Shown piece by piece: positions 36,228-45,027 of a stretch of 64,000 nucleotides of DNA. Position 1 is the first letter of the stretch. Every line of letters begins with the position of its first letter. The stretch comes from an uncultured Flavobacteriaceae bacterium (GTDB taxonomy: Bacteria > Bacteroidota > Bacteroidia > Flavobacteriales > Flavobacteriaceae). The notes below the pieces were generated by a model. The model saw only the letters and a list, made by a program, of their open reading frames with translations. It searched no databases and was not told where the DNA came from. The position numbers and the translations under genes were made by a program. Where the stretch lies: contig CANMSA010000022.1 in the NCBI GenBank assembly GCA_947500385.1, positions 1 to 64,000 on the forward strand. The letters are read 5' to 3'.

Positions 36228-37274
36228 CTATTCTTCAATTTTTTCGTTGAACAGATTCAGGCGTCTAAGCCATTTTGTTTTTTTATCAAGGACAAAGACA
36301 TCTAGAAACAAGAAGAACAGTCCTGCCCCCAAAAACCATTGAAACTGATCTTTAAATTCGGCGAACTGCTTGGCTTCAAATTCTTTTTTATCCATTTGCA
36401 ATAGCTGCTCCTTGATATAGTCCACGGCTTCATCAGTGTTGGTACCGTCTATATATTCCCCATTGCCTTCGGCTGCAATATCTACCAAGACCTCTTCATT
36501 TAGTTTGGTGATGACCACTTCCCCTTTTGAGTCCTTTTTTAAACGTTCTACAATTCCGTTTCTTTTAATGGGAATCGGGGCTCCCTTGCTTTTACCAACA
36601 CCTATTGTGTATATTTTGATACCCTCTTCGACGGCCTGTTCAACGGTGCCCAAGGTGGCGCCGGCCGAGTGATCTTCCCCATCTGAAATAATGAATAAAA
36701 CCCGGTTGGTCTGCTCCTCGTCGTCATAATAGGTGGTCGCCAATTTCAAGGCTTGATCTATAGCGGTGCCTTGAGAGGTAAGCATATCGGTGTTCATGCT
36801 CTGGAGGAACATCTTTGCAGCACCATAGTCGGTGGTAATGGGCAATTGCGGATAGGCCTGCCCGGCATACGCGATAATACCGATACGGTCGCTTGCCAAT
36901 TGATTGATGATTTCGGAGACCAACCGTTTCGCTTTTTCCAAGCGATTGGGTGCGATATCTTCCGCTAGCATGCTTTTCGAAACATCTACCGCAAAAACAA
37001 TATCAACGCCTTCTCGTTTTACCGTTTCGAGCTTGGTGCCCATTTTGGGATTTACAAGACCCATTGTCAAAAAAGCCAATCCGATCAAAAAGAACAACAG
37101 TTTTAAAGTGGCCTTAAAATTAGAGCGGTTCGGGGTCAATCTTTTAAAGAGATCTGTCTCGGCAAACTGTCTTTGGGTGCGTTTTTTCCATATCTGTAAA
37201 AAGACGAATAGCACGATGACCACCGGGATGATGCCAAGGAGATAGAGATATATTTTTTCGTCCAGTTGAATCAT
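36228..37274 (-). CDS. batB: BatB-like von Willebrand factor A protein
   Basis: A 348-residue membrane protein. A hydrophobic segment at the N-terminus (LYLLGIIPVVIVLFVFL), another at ~55-75, then a VWA domain with an intact MIDAS motif (DIVFAVDVSKSML, DxSxS) and later TDYGAAK and ISDGEDHS. A C-terminal membrane segment is near residue 320. It overlaps batA by four bases (ATGA), so the pair is translationally coupled. BatA and BatB are paralogues. Confidence 0.92.
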   Translation of the reverse strand: MIQLDEKIYLYLLGIIPVVIVLFVFLQIWKKRTQRQFAETDLFKRLTPNRSNFKATLKLLFFLIGLAFLTMGLVNPKMGTKLETVKREGVDIVFAVDVSKSMLAEDIAPNRLEKAKRLVSEIINQLASDRIGIIAYAGQAYPQLPITTDYGAAKMFLQSMNTDMLTSQGTAIDQALKLATTYYDDEEQTNRVLFIISDGEDHSAGATLGTVEQAVEEGIKIYTIGVGKSKGAPIPIKRNGIVERLKKDSKGEVVITKLNEEVLVDIAAEGNGEYIDGTNTDEAVDYIKEQLLQMDKKEFEAKQFAEFKDQFQWFLGAGLFFLFLDVFVLDKKTKWLRRLNLFNEKIEE

Positions 37275-38269
37275 ATAAAGCTTCTAAACAATGTATTCCT
37301 ACATACCCATTCAAACAAGAGCAAAGCGCCTGCCAAAAGTACCCAAGAACGAAATTTTTCTTCGTATTTGTAATATTTGAACTCTTCTATTTCGGTTTTT
37401 TCCAATTTATTGATTTCGTCGTAAATATCTTTAAGCTTCTCATTATTGGTAGCTCTAAAATATTTCCCTCCGGTAGAATTTGCAATATCCTTTAGTAGTT
37501 TTTCATCGATTTCTACCTGGCGCATTCCGTAGCGGAAAGAGCCATCGGCATTATAGGAAATGGGTGAAAGGGCATTGCCATTGGTGCCCAAACCTATGGT
37601 GTAGGTTTTAATATCGTACTCTACGGCCAAATCTGCTGCCGTCTGCGGTTCAATAAAACCGGAGTTGTTTACCCCATCGGTCAGCAAGATAATGACCTTG
37701 CTGATCGCCTTGCTCTCCTTTAATCGGTTTACAGAGGTTGCCAATCCCATTCCAATGGCGGTACCATCGTTTAACTGCCCATAGGTAATCTCCTTAAGTG
37801 CATTTAAGACAATCGATTTGTCACTGGTAATCGGGGTTTTGGTATATCCTTCACCCGCGTAGGCAACAAGTCCTATACGATCGTTGGGACGTTTTTTAAT
37901 AAAATCGGCGGCAACTTTTTTCAAGGCCGAAAGGCGGTTTGGTTTTAAATCGCGTGCGAGCATACTCGACGAAACATCGATCGCCATAACGATATCGATT
38001 CCCTTGGTAGTTTTGGTCCTAGTCGATATATCCTCGGTCTGTGGGCGGGCCATAGCTACTATGATCGAAGCGAGCGCCAATAAGCGAAACACAAATAGCA
38101 AGGGTTTTAACTTAGGAAGAACGCCCTCTTTCGTGAAACCTTGAATACTTGATATACGCAGCGATGCGGTCTGCTCTTTCCTTTTGAAAACATACCAAAG
38201 CATGGCCAGTGGTAGCAAGGCTAGCAACCAAAAAAACTCTGGGTTCGCAAATTCGATGTTCTCTAGCAT
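37271..38269 (-). CDS. batA: BatA-like von Willebrand factor A protein
   Basis: A 332-residue protein with N-terminal membrane segments (NPEFFWLLALLPLAMLWYVF, LLFVFRLLALASIIVAMA), a VWA domain with an intact MIDAS motif (DIVMAIDVSSSMLARDL) and LLTDGVNNSGFI, and a C-terminal membrane segment (SWVLLAGALLLFEWVCR). Metal-dependent protein binding by the VWA domain is likely. It starts at the base after the stop of the preceding gene. Confidence 0.92.
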   Translation of the reverse strand: MLENIEFANPEFFWLLALLPLAMLWYVFKRKEQTASLRISSIQGFTKEGVLPKLKPLLFVFRLLALASIIVAMARPQTEDISTRTKTTKGIDIVMAIDVSSSMLARDLKPNRLSALKKVAADFIKKRPNDRIGLVAYAGEGYTKTPITSDKSIVLNALKEITYGQLNDGTAIGMGLATSVNRLKESKAISKVIILLTDGVNNSGFIEPQTAADLAVEYDIKTYTIGLGTNGNALSPISYNADGSFRYGMRQVEIDEKLLKDIANSTGGKYFRATNNEKLKDIYDEINKLEKTEIEEFKYYKYEEKFRSWVLLAGALLLFEWVCRNTLFRSFI

Positions 38270-39928
38270 TTAAACAGTTAATTTTACTTCGAGGGTTTTT
38301 AAGATTCGATCTGCTATTTCTTTGGCATAAGTATCCTCTTCTAGCCATGACAGTACTACATATTGCTGCACACCGTTGGTTCCGAACATCACAATGGTAT
38401 AGTTGCCCTTGACCAATTCCTCAGATCCACCAGGTAGGGGAAATTTACCGCTTCCGAATACTTTTAACCCTTTGGTACCGCTAATGGTGGTAAATTCCTC
38501 TTTTTTGGTAATGATGTTTTTGGCACCCTGCCCTTCAAATTGCCCAATTATTTGATCAACAGTAGGGTTGGGGTCAAATGCTACCGGTTCTTTGAACGTT
38601 AGGGATACCGTTTCTATCGTAAACAATCCAATAGCGCTTCGATAACCAAAATTTTGAAACTCTCGGATCGCCTCCTTGGCCTCGTCGGGAAGTGTTGGCT
38701 GTTGTCGTACCAATACTCTGGGAGTCTCCAACTGTATTGGGGGATACCCATAAGAACTGGCGACCCATTCCCCTTCGAGCAATTCTTTGGTAGGATGCCC
38801 TAAAACCGAATCTTTCAAATACGAAAATCCGTAACGCACAATAGCGAAGGCCATGGCAAAGAAGAGCACCCCTACTACCGCTGCAACCCCAAGAACTACT
38901 TTTCTCTTTTGCTTTTTTTGCAATAATTCTTCTTGGTATTCCGCCTGTTGCATAAGTTCCTCCTCGGTGGGTTCGGGAAGCGCATCGTGTGTTTTAATAA
39001 CAATCTGCTCTATAGACTTTCGGTCTTGCTCTGCAACCGAGGTCGGGGGTTTTGATTTGGCAAATTTCACCAAATCGGCCGTCTGCAAGATGTTCTTAAA
39101 TTGACTTAAGGTTTCCGTATCGAGCTCCAATTCTCCGGCATCCTTTAGCAATTCGAGTTTTTCGATGAGTTCGTCGGTAGTGCTTTCGAGGGCCGATACA
39201 TGCACATCTTCCTCTAAATAGGAACGAACGATATCGGTTAGTTCGGAATAATACTGTTTGTATTCGTCCTGAATCAAATATTTCGAATTTTCTAGATTTT
39301 TCAACTCTAGCAATGCTCGGTCATAAGGCGGCAAAAGGGCCACTTTTTCTTCCTCGGTCAACGGTTTTTTGCGAAGTACGAGCCAGTAGAAAAGTCCGCC
39401 TACAATGGCCAGACCAAGTAGGATCCATAAGAGGGTCTTCCATAGGTCGGCGTTACTTTTTTCAACTTCTAACAGGGGTTTGATGTCGAACATTTGTTGT
39501 TTCAATGTATCGACCGGAACGGTAGCTACATTCACGATCAGGGAATCGGTAAAATAGCCGACTCCATCGATTTCGATGCGTTGCGCCGGGAGTTTATAGG
39601 CGCCAGAATCAAACTGCGTCAAAGCGTATGACTTCTGTAGTAGCATTCGGTTCTTCTTGCGAGTAGTGTCAGTGGCAAAGGCCTCCACGGTCTCTAAGGG
39701 TGAAAAGGTTTGGCCATCCGGAAAAATAACCTGTGCGGTAGTATCGGTTTCTACGGTAACAGACCAGTTGATCTGGTCTCCTATTTTAATGAAGGTCGTA
39801 TCTACGCTCGAAGCAATTTTTGGAGTTTGCGAAAAAACGGAAAGGGAGCAAAAGCATAAAAGCAACAATGCGCATTGTTGTAACAATGTGCCGGAATTTG
39901 TTCGTATGTTGAATTTTCTACTTTGCAT
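38270..39928 (-). CDS. Membrane protein of the Bat operon (552 aa)
   Basis: A 552-residue protein. Signal peptide (~1-33, CALLLLCFCSLSVFSQ), a short beta-rich domain, membrane segment at ~166-187 (LLWILLGLAIVGGLFYWLVL), a helical cytoplasmic part resembling DUF4381 (PYDRALLELKNLENS, YYSELTDIVRSYLEEDVHVSALESTTDELIE), a second membrane segment at ~352-375, and a C-terminal ~150-residue domain of unknown fold (VLVRQQPTLPDEAKEAIREF). It sits between the DUF58 and batA genes. I have no named function for it. It overlaps the DUF58 stop by one base. Confidence 0.82.
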   Translation of the reverse strand: MQSRKFNIRTNSGTLLQQCALLLLCFCSLSVFSQTPKIASSVDTTFIKIGDQINWSVTVETDTTAQVIFPDGQTFSPLETVEAFATDTTRKKNRMLLQKSYALTQFDSGAYKLPAQRIEIDGVGYFTDSLIVNVATVPVDTLKQQMFDIKPLLEVEKSNADLWKTLLWILLGLAIVGGLFYWLVLRKKPLTEEEKVALLPPYDRALLELKNLENSKYLIQDEYKQYYSELTDIVRSYLEEDVHVSALESTTDELIEKLELLKDAGELELDTETLSQFKNILQTADLVKFAKSKPPTSVAEQDRKSIEQIVIKTHDALPEPTEEELMQQAEYQEELLQKKQKRKVVLGVAAVVGVLFFAMAFAIVRYGFSYLKDSVLGHPTKELLEGEWVASSYGYPPIQLETPRVLVRQQPTLPDEAKEAIREFQNFGYRSAIGLFTIETVSLTFKEPVAFDPNPTVDQIIGQFEGQGAKNIITKKEEFTTISGTKGLKVFGSGKFPLPGGSEELVKGNYTIVMFGTNGVQQYVVLSWLEEDTYAKEIADRILKTLEVKLTV

Positions 39929-40794
39929 TACCCTCTTCTCTTAAAATAGCCCAACAACTTTTTAACATAGCTTTCATCTACCCTACAGCTAATGGTGCCG
40001 CAGCCCGATTTGCTAAAGGTAGTACTAAAATAATCCTGTCTTTCTCGATGGTAATCGCTATAGGCCTGACGCACCGTTTTCGATTGGGTATTCACCAACC
40101 GCACCGTTCCGGTCTCGGCATCCTCCATTTGAACCATGCCTAAATTTGGAATGGCCTCTTCCCTTGCATCATAAACCCGTATGCCCGTAACATCGTGCTT
40201 ATTCCCGGCAATTTTAAGCGTTTTTTCATAGTCTTCGGTTATAAAATCGGAAAGCACAAATACGATTGCCTTCTTTTTCATTACACTACTAAGGAACTTA
40301 AGGGCCTCGGCAAGGTCTGTCCTATTGCTTTTCGGCTTAAATTCTAAAAGCTCCCGTATGATACGGAGTACATGGCTCTTTCCCTTTTTAGGGGGAATAT
40401 AGAGCTCTACGGTATCAGAGAACAACAGTACCCCTGCCTTGTCATTGTTCTGAAGGGCGGAAAAGGCCAAGGTGGCCGAAATTTCGGTAATGATCTCCTT
40501 TTTGAATTGGTTCGTGGTGCCGAATAATTCAGAACCGCTGACATCTACCATCAACATCATCGTAAGTTCCCGCTCCTCTTCAAATACTTTTACATAGGGT
40601 TCATTGTATCGCGCCGTTACATTCCAATCGATACTTCGAACATCGTCCCCGAACTGATACTGCCGTACCTCACTAAAGGTCATTCCCCTTCCTTTGAAGG
40701 TAGAGTGGTATTCCCCACCAAATATATGGTCGGAAAGACGACGTGTCTTAATTTCGATTTTACGTACTTTCTTAAGTAGTTCCTTGGTATCCAT
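39928..40794 (-). CDS. DUF58 domain protein of the MoxR/Bat operon
   Basis: A 288-residue soluble protein. The DUF58 motif GRGMTFSEVRQYQFGDDVRSIDW is at ~33-56, followed by a VWA-like fold with MMLMVDVSGSELFG (DxSxS intact, unlike many DUF58 members). In known MoxR operons this protein is thought to work with the AAA ATPase. It is 89 bases downstream of moxR and one base overlaps the next gene. Confidence 0.9.
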   Translation of the reverse strand: MDTKELLKKVRKIEIKTRRLSDHIFGGEYHSTFKGRGMTFSEVRQYQFGDDVRSIDWNVTARYNEPYVKVFEEERELTMMLMVDVSGSELFGTTNQFKKEIITEISATLAFSALQNNDKAGVLLFSDTVELYIPPKKGKSHVLRIIRELLEFKPKSNRTDLAEALKFLSSVMKKKAIVFVLSDFITEDYEKTLKIAGNKHDVTGIRVYDAREEAIPNLGMVQMEDAETGTVRLVNTQSKTVRQAYSDYHRERQDYFSTTFSKSGCGTISCRVDESYVKKLLGYFKRRG

Positions 40795-40883
40795 CTTCTT
40801 GGTAAAGAGTACTCGGTACTCAGTAATTAGTAATGAAAGGTTGAAATGTTGGTCAACTGTTTACTGCTTACTGCCAGCTAGCT

Positions 40884-41885
40884 TTAAGGTACTTCGATCT
40901 CGTTTACAATCTTATTGATGATTTCTTCAGAAGTAATATTTTCTGCCTCCGCCTCATAGGTGATACCGATTCGATGTCTGAGGACATCATGCACTACGGC
41001 CCTTACGTCTTCGGGTACTACATACCCTCTTCTTTTGATAAAGGCGTAGCACTTGGCCGCGTTGCCCATATTGATACTTCCTCTTGGTGATGCTCCAAAA
41101 CTGATCAATGGTTTAAGGCTGGCCAAATTATATTTTTCAGGATAGCGGGTGGCAAAAACAATATCAAGAATGTACTTTTCTATTTTTTCGTCCATATAAA
41201 CCTCCTTCACGGCCTGCTGGGCACTGAGGATCTGTTTAATGGTAACGACCGGTTTTACGGTTTCATAATTGCCCAAAAGGTTTTGACGCATTACAAGTTG
41301 CTCTTCGTTCATCTTTGGGTAATCGATGACGGTCTTCAGCATAAAACGGTCTACCTGTGCTTCAGGTAGGGGGTAGGTACCCTCTTGTTCTACCGGGTTT
41401 TGCGTTGCCATCACCAGAAAAGGCTTGTCAAGAATAAATGTTTCATCACCGATGGTCACTTGTTTTTCTTGCATGGCTTCCAGTAGCGCAGACTGTACCT
41501 TGGCGGGCGCTCTGTTAATCTCATCTGCCAGCACGAAATTGGCAAAGATGGGGCCTTTTTTGATAGAGAAGTCGTTCTCCTTCATGTTGTAGATCATGGT
41601 CCCGACCACATCGGCGGGTAACAAATCGGGAGTAAACTGAATTCTACTGAAACTTCCTTTTACGGCTTTTGAAAGGGTGTTGATCGCCAGGGTCTTTGCA
41701 AGGCCGGGAACCCCCTCCAATAGAATATGCCCTTGACCCAGCAAACCTATCAAAAGGCGCTCGACCATGTGCTTTTGACCAACGATTACCTTATTCATTT
41801 CCAAGATCAAAAGATCTATAAACGCACTCTCCTGGGCAATTTTTTCGTTTACAGCACTAATGTCTACCGTAGTATTTTCTTCCAT
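40884..41885 (-). CDS. MoxR-family AAA+ ATPase
   Basis: A 333-residue ATPase. Walker A GVPGLAKT, Walker B VLADEINRAP, sensor 1 MATQNPVEQEGTYPLPEAQVDRF, and the C-terminal lid (GASPRGSINMGNAAKCYAFIKRRGYV) are complete. MoxR ATPases act as chaperones that help assemble protein complexes, here presumably through the VWA proteins encoded downstream. It is the first gene of the 8-gene Bat operon. Confidence 0.94.
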   Translation of the reverse strand: MEENTTVDISAVNEKIAQESAFIDLLILEMNKVIVGQKHMVERLLIGLLGQGHILLEGVPGLAKTLAINTLSKAVKGSFSRIQFTPDLLPADVVGTMIYNMKENDFSIKKGPIFANFVLADEINRAPAKVQSALLEAMQEKQVTIGDETFILDKPFLVMATQNPVEQEGTYPLPEAQVDRFMLKTVIDYPKMNEEQLVMRQNLLGNYETVKPVVTIKQILSAQQAVKEVYMDEKIEKYILDIVFATRYPEKYNLASLKPLISFGASPRGSINMGNAAKCYAFIKRRGYVVPEDVRAVVHDVLRHRIGITYEAEAENITSEEIINKIVNEIEVP

Positions 41886-42134
41886 ATATTTTTATAAGAA
41901 TTTGGTTTTGATTGGTTTAGTCGTCATCAGGGGTGCAAATTGAAAATTAATTCATTGTTTTGCTGTTAACGATTGGTTAAAAATTAGCCGAAGGCCCTAT
42001 TTTTATGAAGTTTTTAAGGGATTTCTTTTTAATTTCACAAGCTTATTAATAGCGCAATAACAATTCGCTATATCTTTCGTTCCGTCATATTTCAAATTAC
42101 ATCCGGCCCCGAAGAAACAAATAAATATTCACAC

Positions 42135-43010
42135 ATGAAAAACAAAAGCGACTATTCAAAAATTATTGCAGGAACTATGACGTGGGGAAGTTGGGGAAAA
42201 GGGTTTAACACCCTCCAAATGACCCAGATGATTCAAGATTGCTTGGCGCTCGGAATTACGACCTTTGATCATGCCGATATTTATGGAGGATATACCAATG
42301 AAGCAGAATTCGGGAACGCTTTTTCGCAAGCGTCGGTGTCCCGGGATGAGGTGCAATTCATTACCAAGTGCGGCATTCAGTTTGATGCGCCGGCCCGATC
42401 GAATCGTGTAAAGCACTACAACTATTCCAAAGAATATATCACATGGTCGGTAGAGAGATCGCTAAAAAACCTACAGACCGATTATGTAGATGTATTATTG
42501 TTGCATAGGCCGAGTCCTTTGATGCGACCCCGAGAAATTGCGGCTGCAATCTCCCAACTAAAAAAAGAAGGAAAGATCATTGATTTTGGGGTCTCAAATT
42601 TCACTCCGTCCCAGATCGCCCTGCTGGAAACCGAAATCCCGGTTGCCGGAAACCAAGTTGAATTTTCACTCACGGCCAATGGGGCTATGTATGACGGGAG
42701 TTTGGATGACTGTATAATAGGGAAGCGAATGGCAATGTCATGGAGCCCCCTAGGATCTTTTTTTAGAGAGCGAACGGAGAAGACCCAACGTATTCAAAAG
42801 GCCTTGGGGCCTATGACGAAAAAGTATGGCGCTTCGGAAGATCAATTATTGTTGGCTTGGATACTGCAACACCCTGCAGAGGTGTTTCCGGTGGTAGGAA
42901 CGGCGACCAAATCGAGGCTCCAAGACTCCCTGGCCGCTGCGAATGTGAAGATGGAATTGGAAGATTGGTTTATTTTGCTGGAGGCCAGTGCGGGAAATGA
43001 AGTGCCTTAA
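42135..43010 (+). CDS. Aldo/keto reductase
   Basis: A 291-residue NADPH-dependent oxidoreductase of the YdhF-like branch. The catalytic set is visible: DHADIYGGYTNEAEFG (Asp and Tyr), ITKCGI (Lys), and LLLHRPSP (His). VGTATKSRLQ near the end binds the cofactor phosphate. Substrate unknown. It is followed 30 bases later by an SDR on the same strand, so both may act on related carbonyls. Confidence 0.9.
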   Translation: MKNKSDYSKIIAGTMTWGSWGKGFNTLQMTQMIQDCLALGITTFDHADIYGGYTNEAEFGNAFSQASVSRDEVQFITKCGIQFDAPARSNRVKHYNYSKEYITWSVERSLKNLQTDYVDVLLLHRPSPLMRPREIAAAISQLKKEGKIIDFGVSNFTPSQIALLETEIPVAGNQVEFSLTANGAMYDGSLDDCIIGKRMAMSWSPLGSFFRERTEKTQRIQKALGPMTKKYGASEDQLLLAWILQHPAEVFPVVGTATKSRLQDSLAAANVKMELEDWFILLEASAGNEVP

Positions 43011-43040
43011 ATGCGCCACGAATGTTAATTTGAATAGAAT

Positions 43041-43805
43041 ATGAGTACAAAAACAGCCTTGATTACGGGTGCCACCAGTGGCATAGGAAAAGCAACCGCA
43101 GAACGATTCGCCAAACAGGGCATCCAGTTGATTCTTTGTGGCAGGCGCCAAGAACGCTTGGATGCGTTGCAATTGGCATTGGGTGCTTTGACCAACGTAA
43201 GTACGTTAAATTTTGATGTTAGCGACCGGCAGGCGGTTTCTACAGCAATCGCGTCGATTCCGGAAGCATTTGCCAGGATTGATATTTTGGTCAATAATGC
43301 GGGCAATGCCCATGGGTTAGATCCAATTGAAACGGGCAGTTTAGACGATTGGGATGCCATGCTAGACATTAATGTAAAGGGACTGTTGTACGTTTCCAAG
43401 GAAATAATACCCCAAATGGTGGCTAGGAATGCGGGACATATTATCAATATCGGTTCTACCGCAGGGAAGGAGGTATACCCAAAGGGCAATGTATATTGCG
43501 CTAGCAAGCATGCCGTGGATGCGATTAACCAGGGCATGCGTATCGATTTAAACCAATATGGAATACGGGTGGGTGCCGTAAATCCTGGGTTGGTCGCAAC
43601 CGAGTTTAGCAACGTACGCTTTAAGGGTGATGAAGAAAGGGCAGAGACGGTTTACCAAGGTTTTCAGGCGTTGAAGCCCGAAGACATTGCCGATATTATA
43701 CATTTTGTGGTGACGCGCCCGTATCATGTAAATATAGCGGACCTTGTGGTGATGCCCACGGCCCAGGCAAGCAGCACCATTGTACGAAAAATTATGGGTT
43801 CCTGA
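43041..43805 (+). CDS. Short-chain dehydrogenase, YdfG-like
   Basis: A 254-residue SDR. TGATSGIG (residues 9-16), NNAGNAHG, serine in INIGSTAGKE, and YCASKHAV (Tyr-x-x-x-Lys) are intact. The overall sequence resembles NADP-dependent 3-hydroxy acid/serine dehydrogenases (YdfG). It follows the aldo/keto reductase. Its end overlaps the convergent lipoprotein gene by 14 bases. Confidence 0.9.
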   Translation: MSTKTALITGATSGIGKATAERFAKQGIQLILCGRRQERLDALQLALGALTNVSTLNFDVSDRQAVSTAIASIPEAFARIDILVNNAGNAHGLDPIETGSLDDWDAMLDINVKGLLYVSKEIIPQMVARNAGHIINIGSTAGKEVYPKGNVYCASKHAVDAINQGMRIDLNQYGIRVGAVNPGLVATEFSNVRFKGDEERAETVYQGFQALKPEDIADIIHFVVTRPYHVNIADLVVMPTAQASSTIVRKIMGS

Positions 43806-45027
43806 TCGTATAACGAACAATATGCTGATCAGGATATGGCCTATGAAGGATAAATAATTCATTCGTACTAGGCACAAATTCAAACTCTTTTATAGCGCCA
43901 ATAGTGTTTTTTAGTTGTCCCAAAAATGTCCATTCATCTGCTGTTTTATGATATATTCCAAGTTCGGCGGGAAACTCTCCGGCATATTCCGGAAGTGAAT
44001 TTGCCGTAAACAACACAGTGCCTTTTTTGTTTATCGCATACACTTTTCCAGTAAAAATTGCCGATTTAAAAGCATCTTTTTGTTCTTTCCAGCGACCTTC
44101 TTCGAATTTTAAAAGCTGTTTGTTCGCTTCAAATTTTCTTGAGTGGCTGCCTACGGTAAGCAATAGTTGTTTTTGATGCAAAGTCACTGTGGCACCGAAC
44201 TGATGATGTGGAAATTTTCCATAGATAGGATCTCCCAAAGGATTCCATTTTCCCTGCTTCCATTCATGTAGGCATACCATACCTGAACTAGGTCCGTTTA
44301 CCTCGGAAAAAGGATCACCAAACGCGATGACAGTGCCGTTTGCATTAAAATCTACAAAATCCCAATAGTTGCCAGTACCCCAAAACTTTGGGTTTAGAGG
44401 CAGCAAATTTCGTACTGGAATAGGGTCGCCCATGGTGACCCAAGTACCTGAGTTTCGTCGATAGGTTTGTATGAATGGTTTATTGTAGCCTGTTAATGGG
44501 GTAAACACTGCTAAGGTGGAACCATCTTCACTTATTTTTAGGTGGTGCGTTGATATATTTGTGAGGGGGCGTACTTTTAGGGTATCCGCAACAGTCCACA
44601 CTCCTTTTATCCATTCTCTGGTGAGCACGGTCGGCCCGCCTTCCTTTATATATAGCGTGGCAATGATCGTTGCTTTGCCATCGCTCGCAAAAATCCCGCC
44701 TTGCGCTATCCAGTCCGTCTCTGAAGTAGACGGGGTCTTTAAGTTCCAATTACCTTTTTTTTTCTTCGAAAAGAGTTTTACTTTTTTCGCCCCTAGCACA
44801 GTATCCCTAGGGATGGGATAATCGGCCATGCCCACTACCGCACCTTCGGAAAGTACCATCATTTCTGTTCGGGTAGCCTCATAAGTCATTCCAGAAAACG
44901 AAATGGAATCTCCGGTAGCTTCCCAAATGGGTGTCGTGGGATCTATTACAGGTTCTTTACAACCGCTTAAGAAAAGAAGCGCACTTAGGAAAGTCAGGAT
45001 GTAAGCAGACCTTGGCATGTTTTTCAT
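43792..45027 (-). CDS. Lipoprotein with repeated beta-propeller-like motifs
   Basis: A 411-residue protein with lipoprotein signal MKNMPRSAYILTFLSALLFLSG-C. The mature part has repeated short strands of the form ...STLAVFTPLTGYNKPFIQTY, ...GTVIAFGDPFSEVNG, like the upstream gene but more diverged. This suggests a surface or periplasmic propeller. No enzyme motif is seen. It overlaps the upstream gene by four bases (ATGA), so both come from one mRNA. Confidence 0.8.
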   Translation of the reverse strand: MKNMPRSAYILTFLSALLFLSGCKEPVIDPTTPIWEATGDSISFSGMTYEATRTEMMVLSEGAVVGMADYPIPRDTVLGAKKVKLFSKKKKGNWNLKTPSTSETDWIAQGGIFASDGKATIIATLYIKEGGPTVLTREWIKGVWTVADTLKVRPLTNISTHHLKISEDGSTLAVFTPLTGYNKPFIQTYRRNSGTWVTMGDPIPVRNLLPLNPKFWGTGNYWDFVDFNANGTVIAFGDPFSEVNGPSSGMVCLHEWKQGKWNPLGDPIYGKFPHHQFGATVTLHQKQLLLTVGSHSRKFEANKQLLKFEEGRWKEQKDAFKSAIFTGKVYAINKKGTVLFTANSLPEYAGEFPAELGIYHKTADEWTFLGQLKNTIGAIKEFEFVPSTNELFILHRPYPDQHIVRYTIRNP

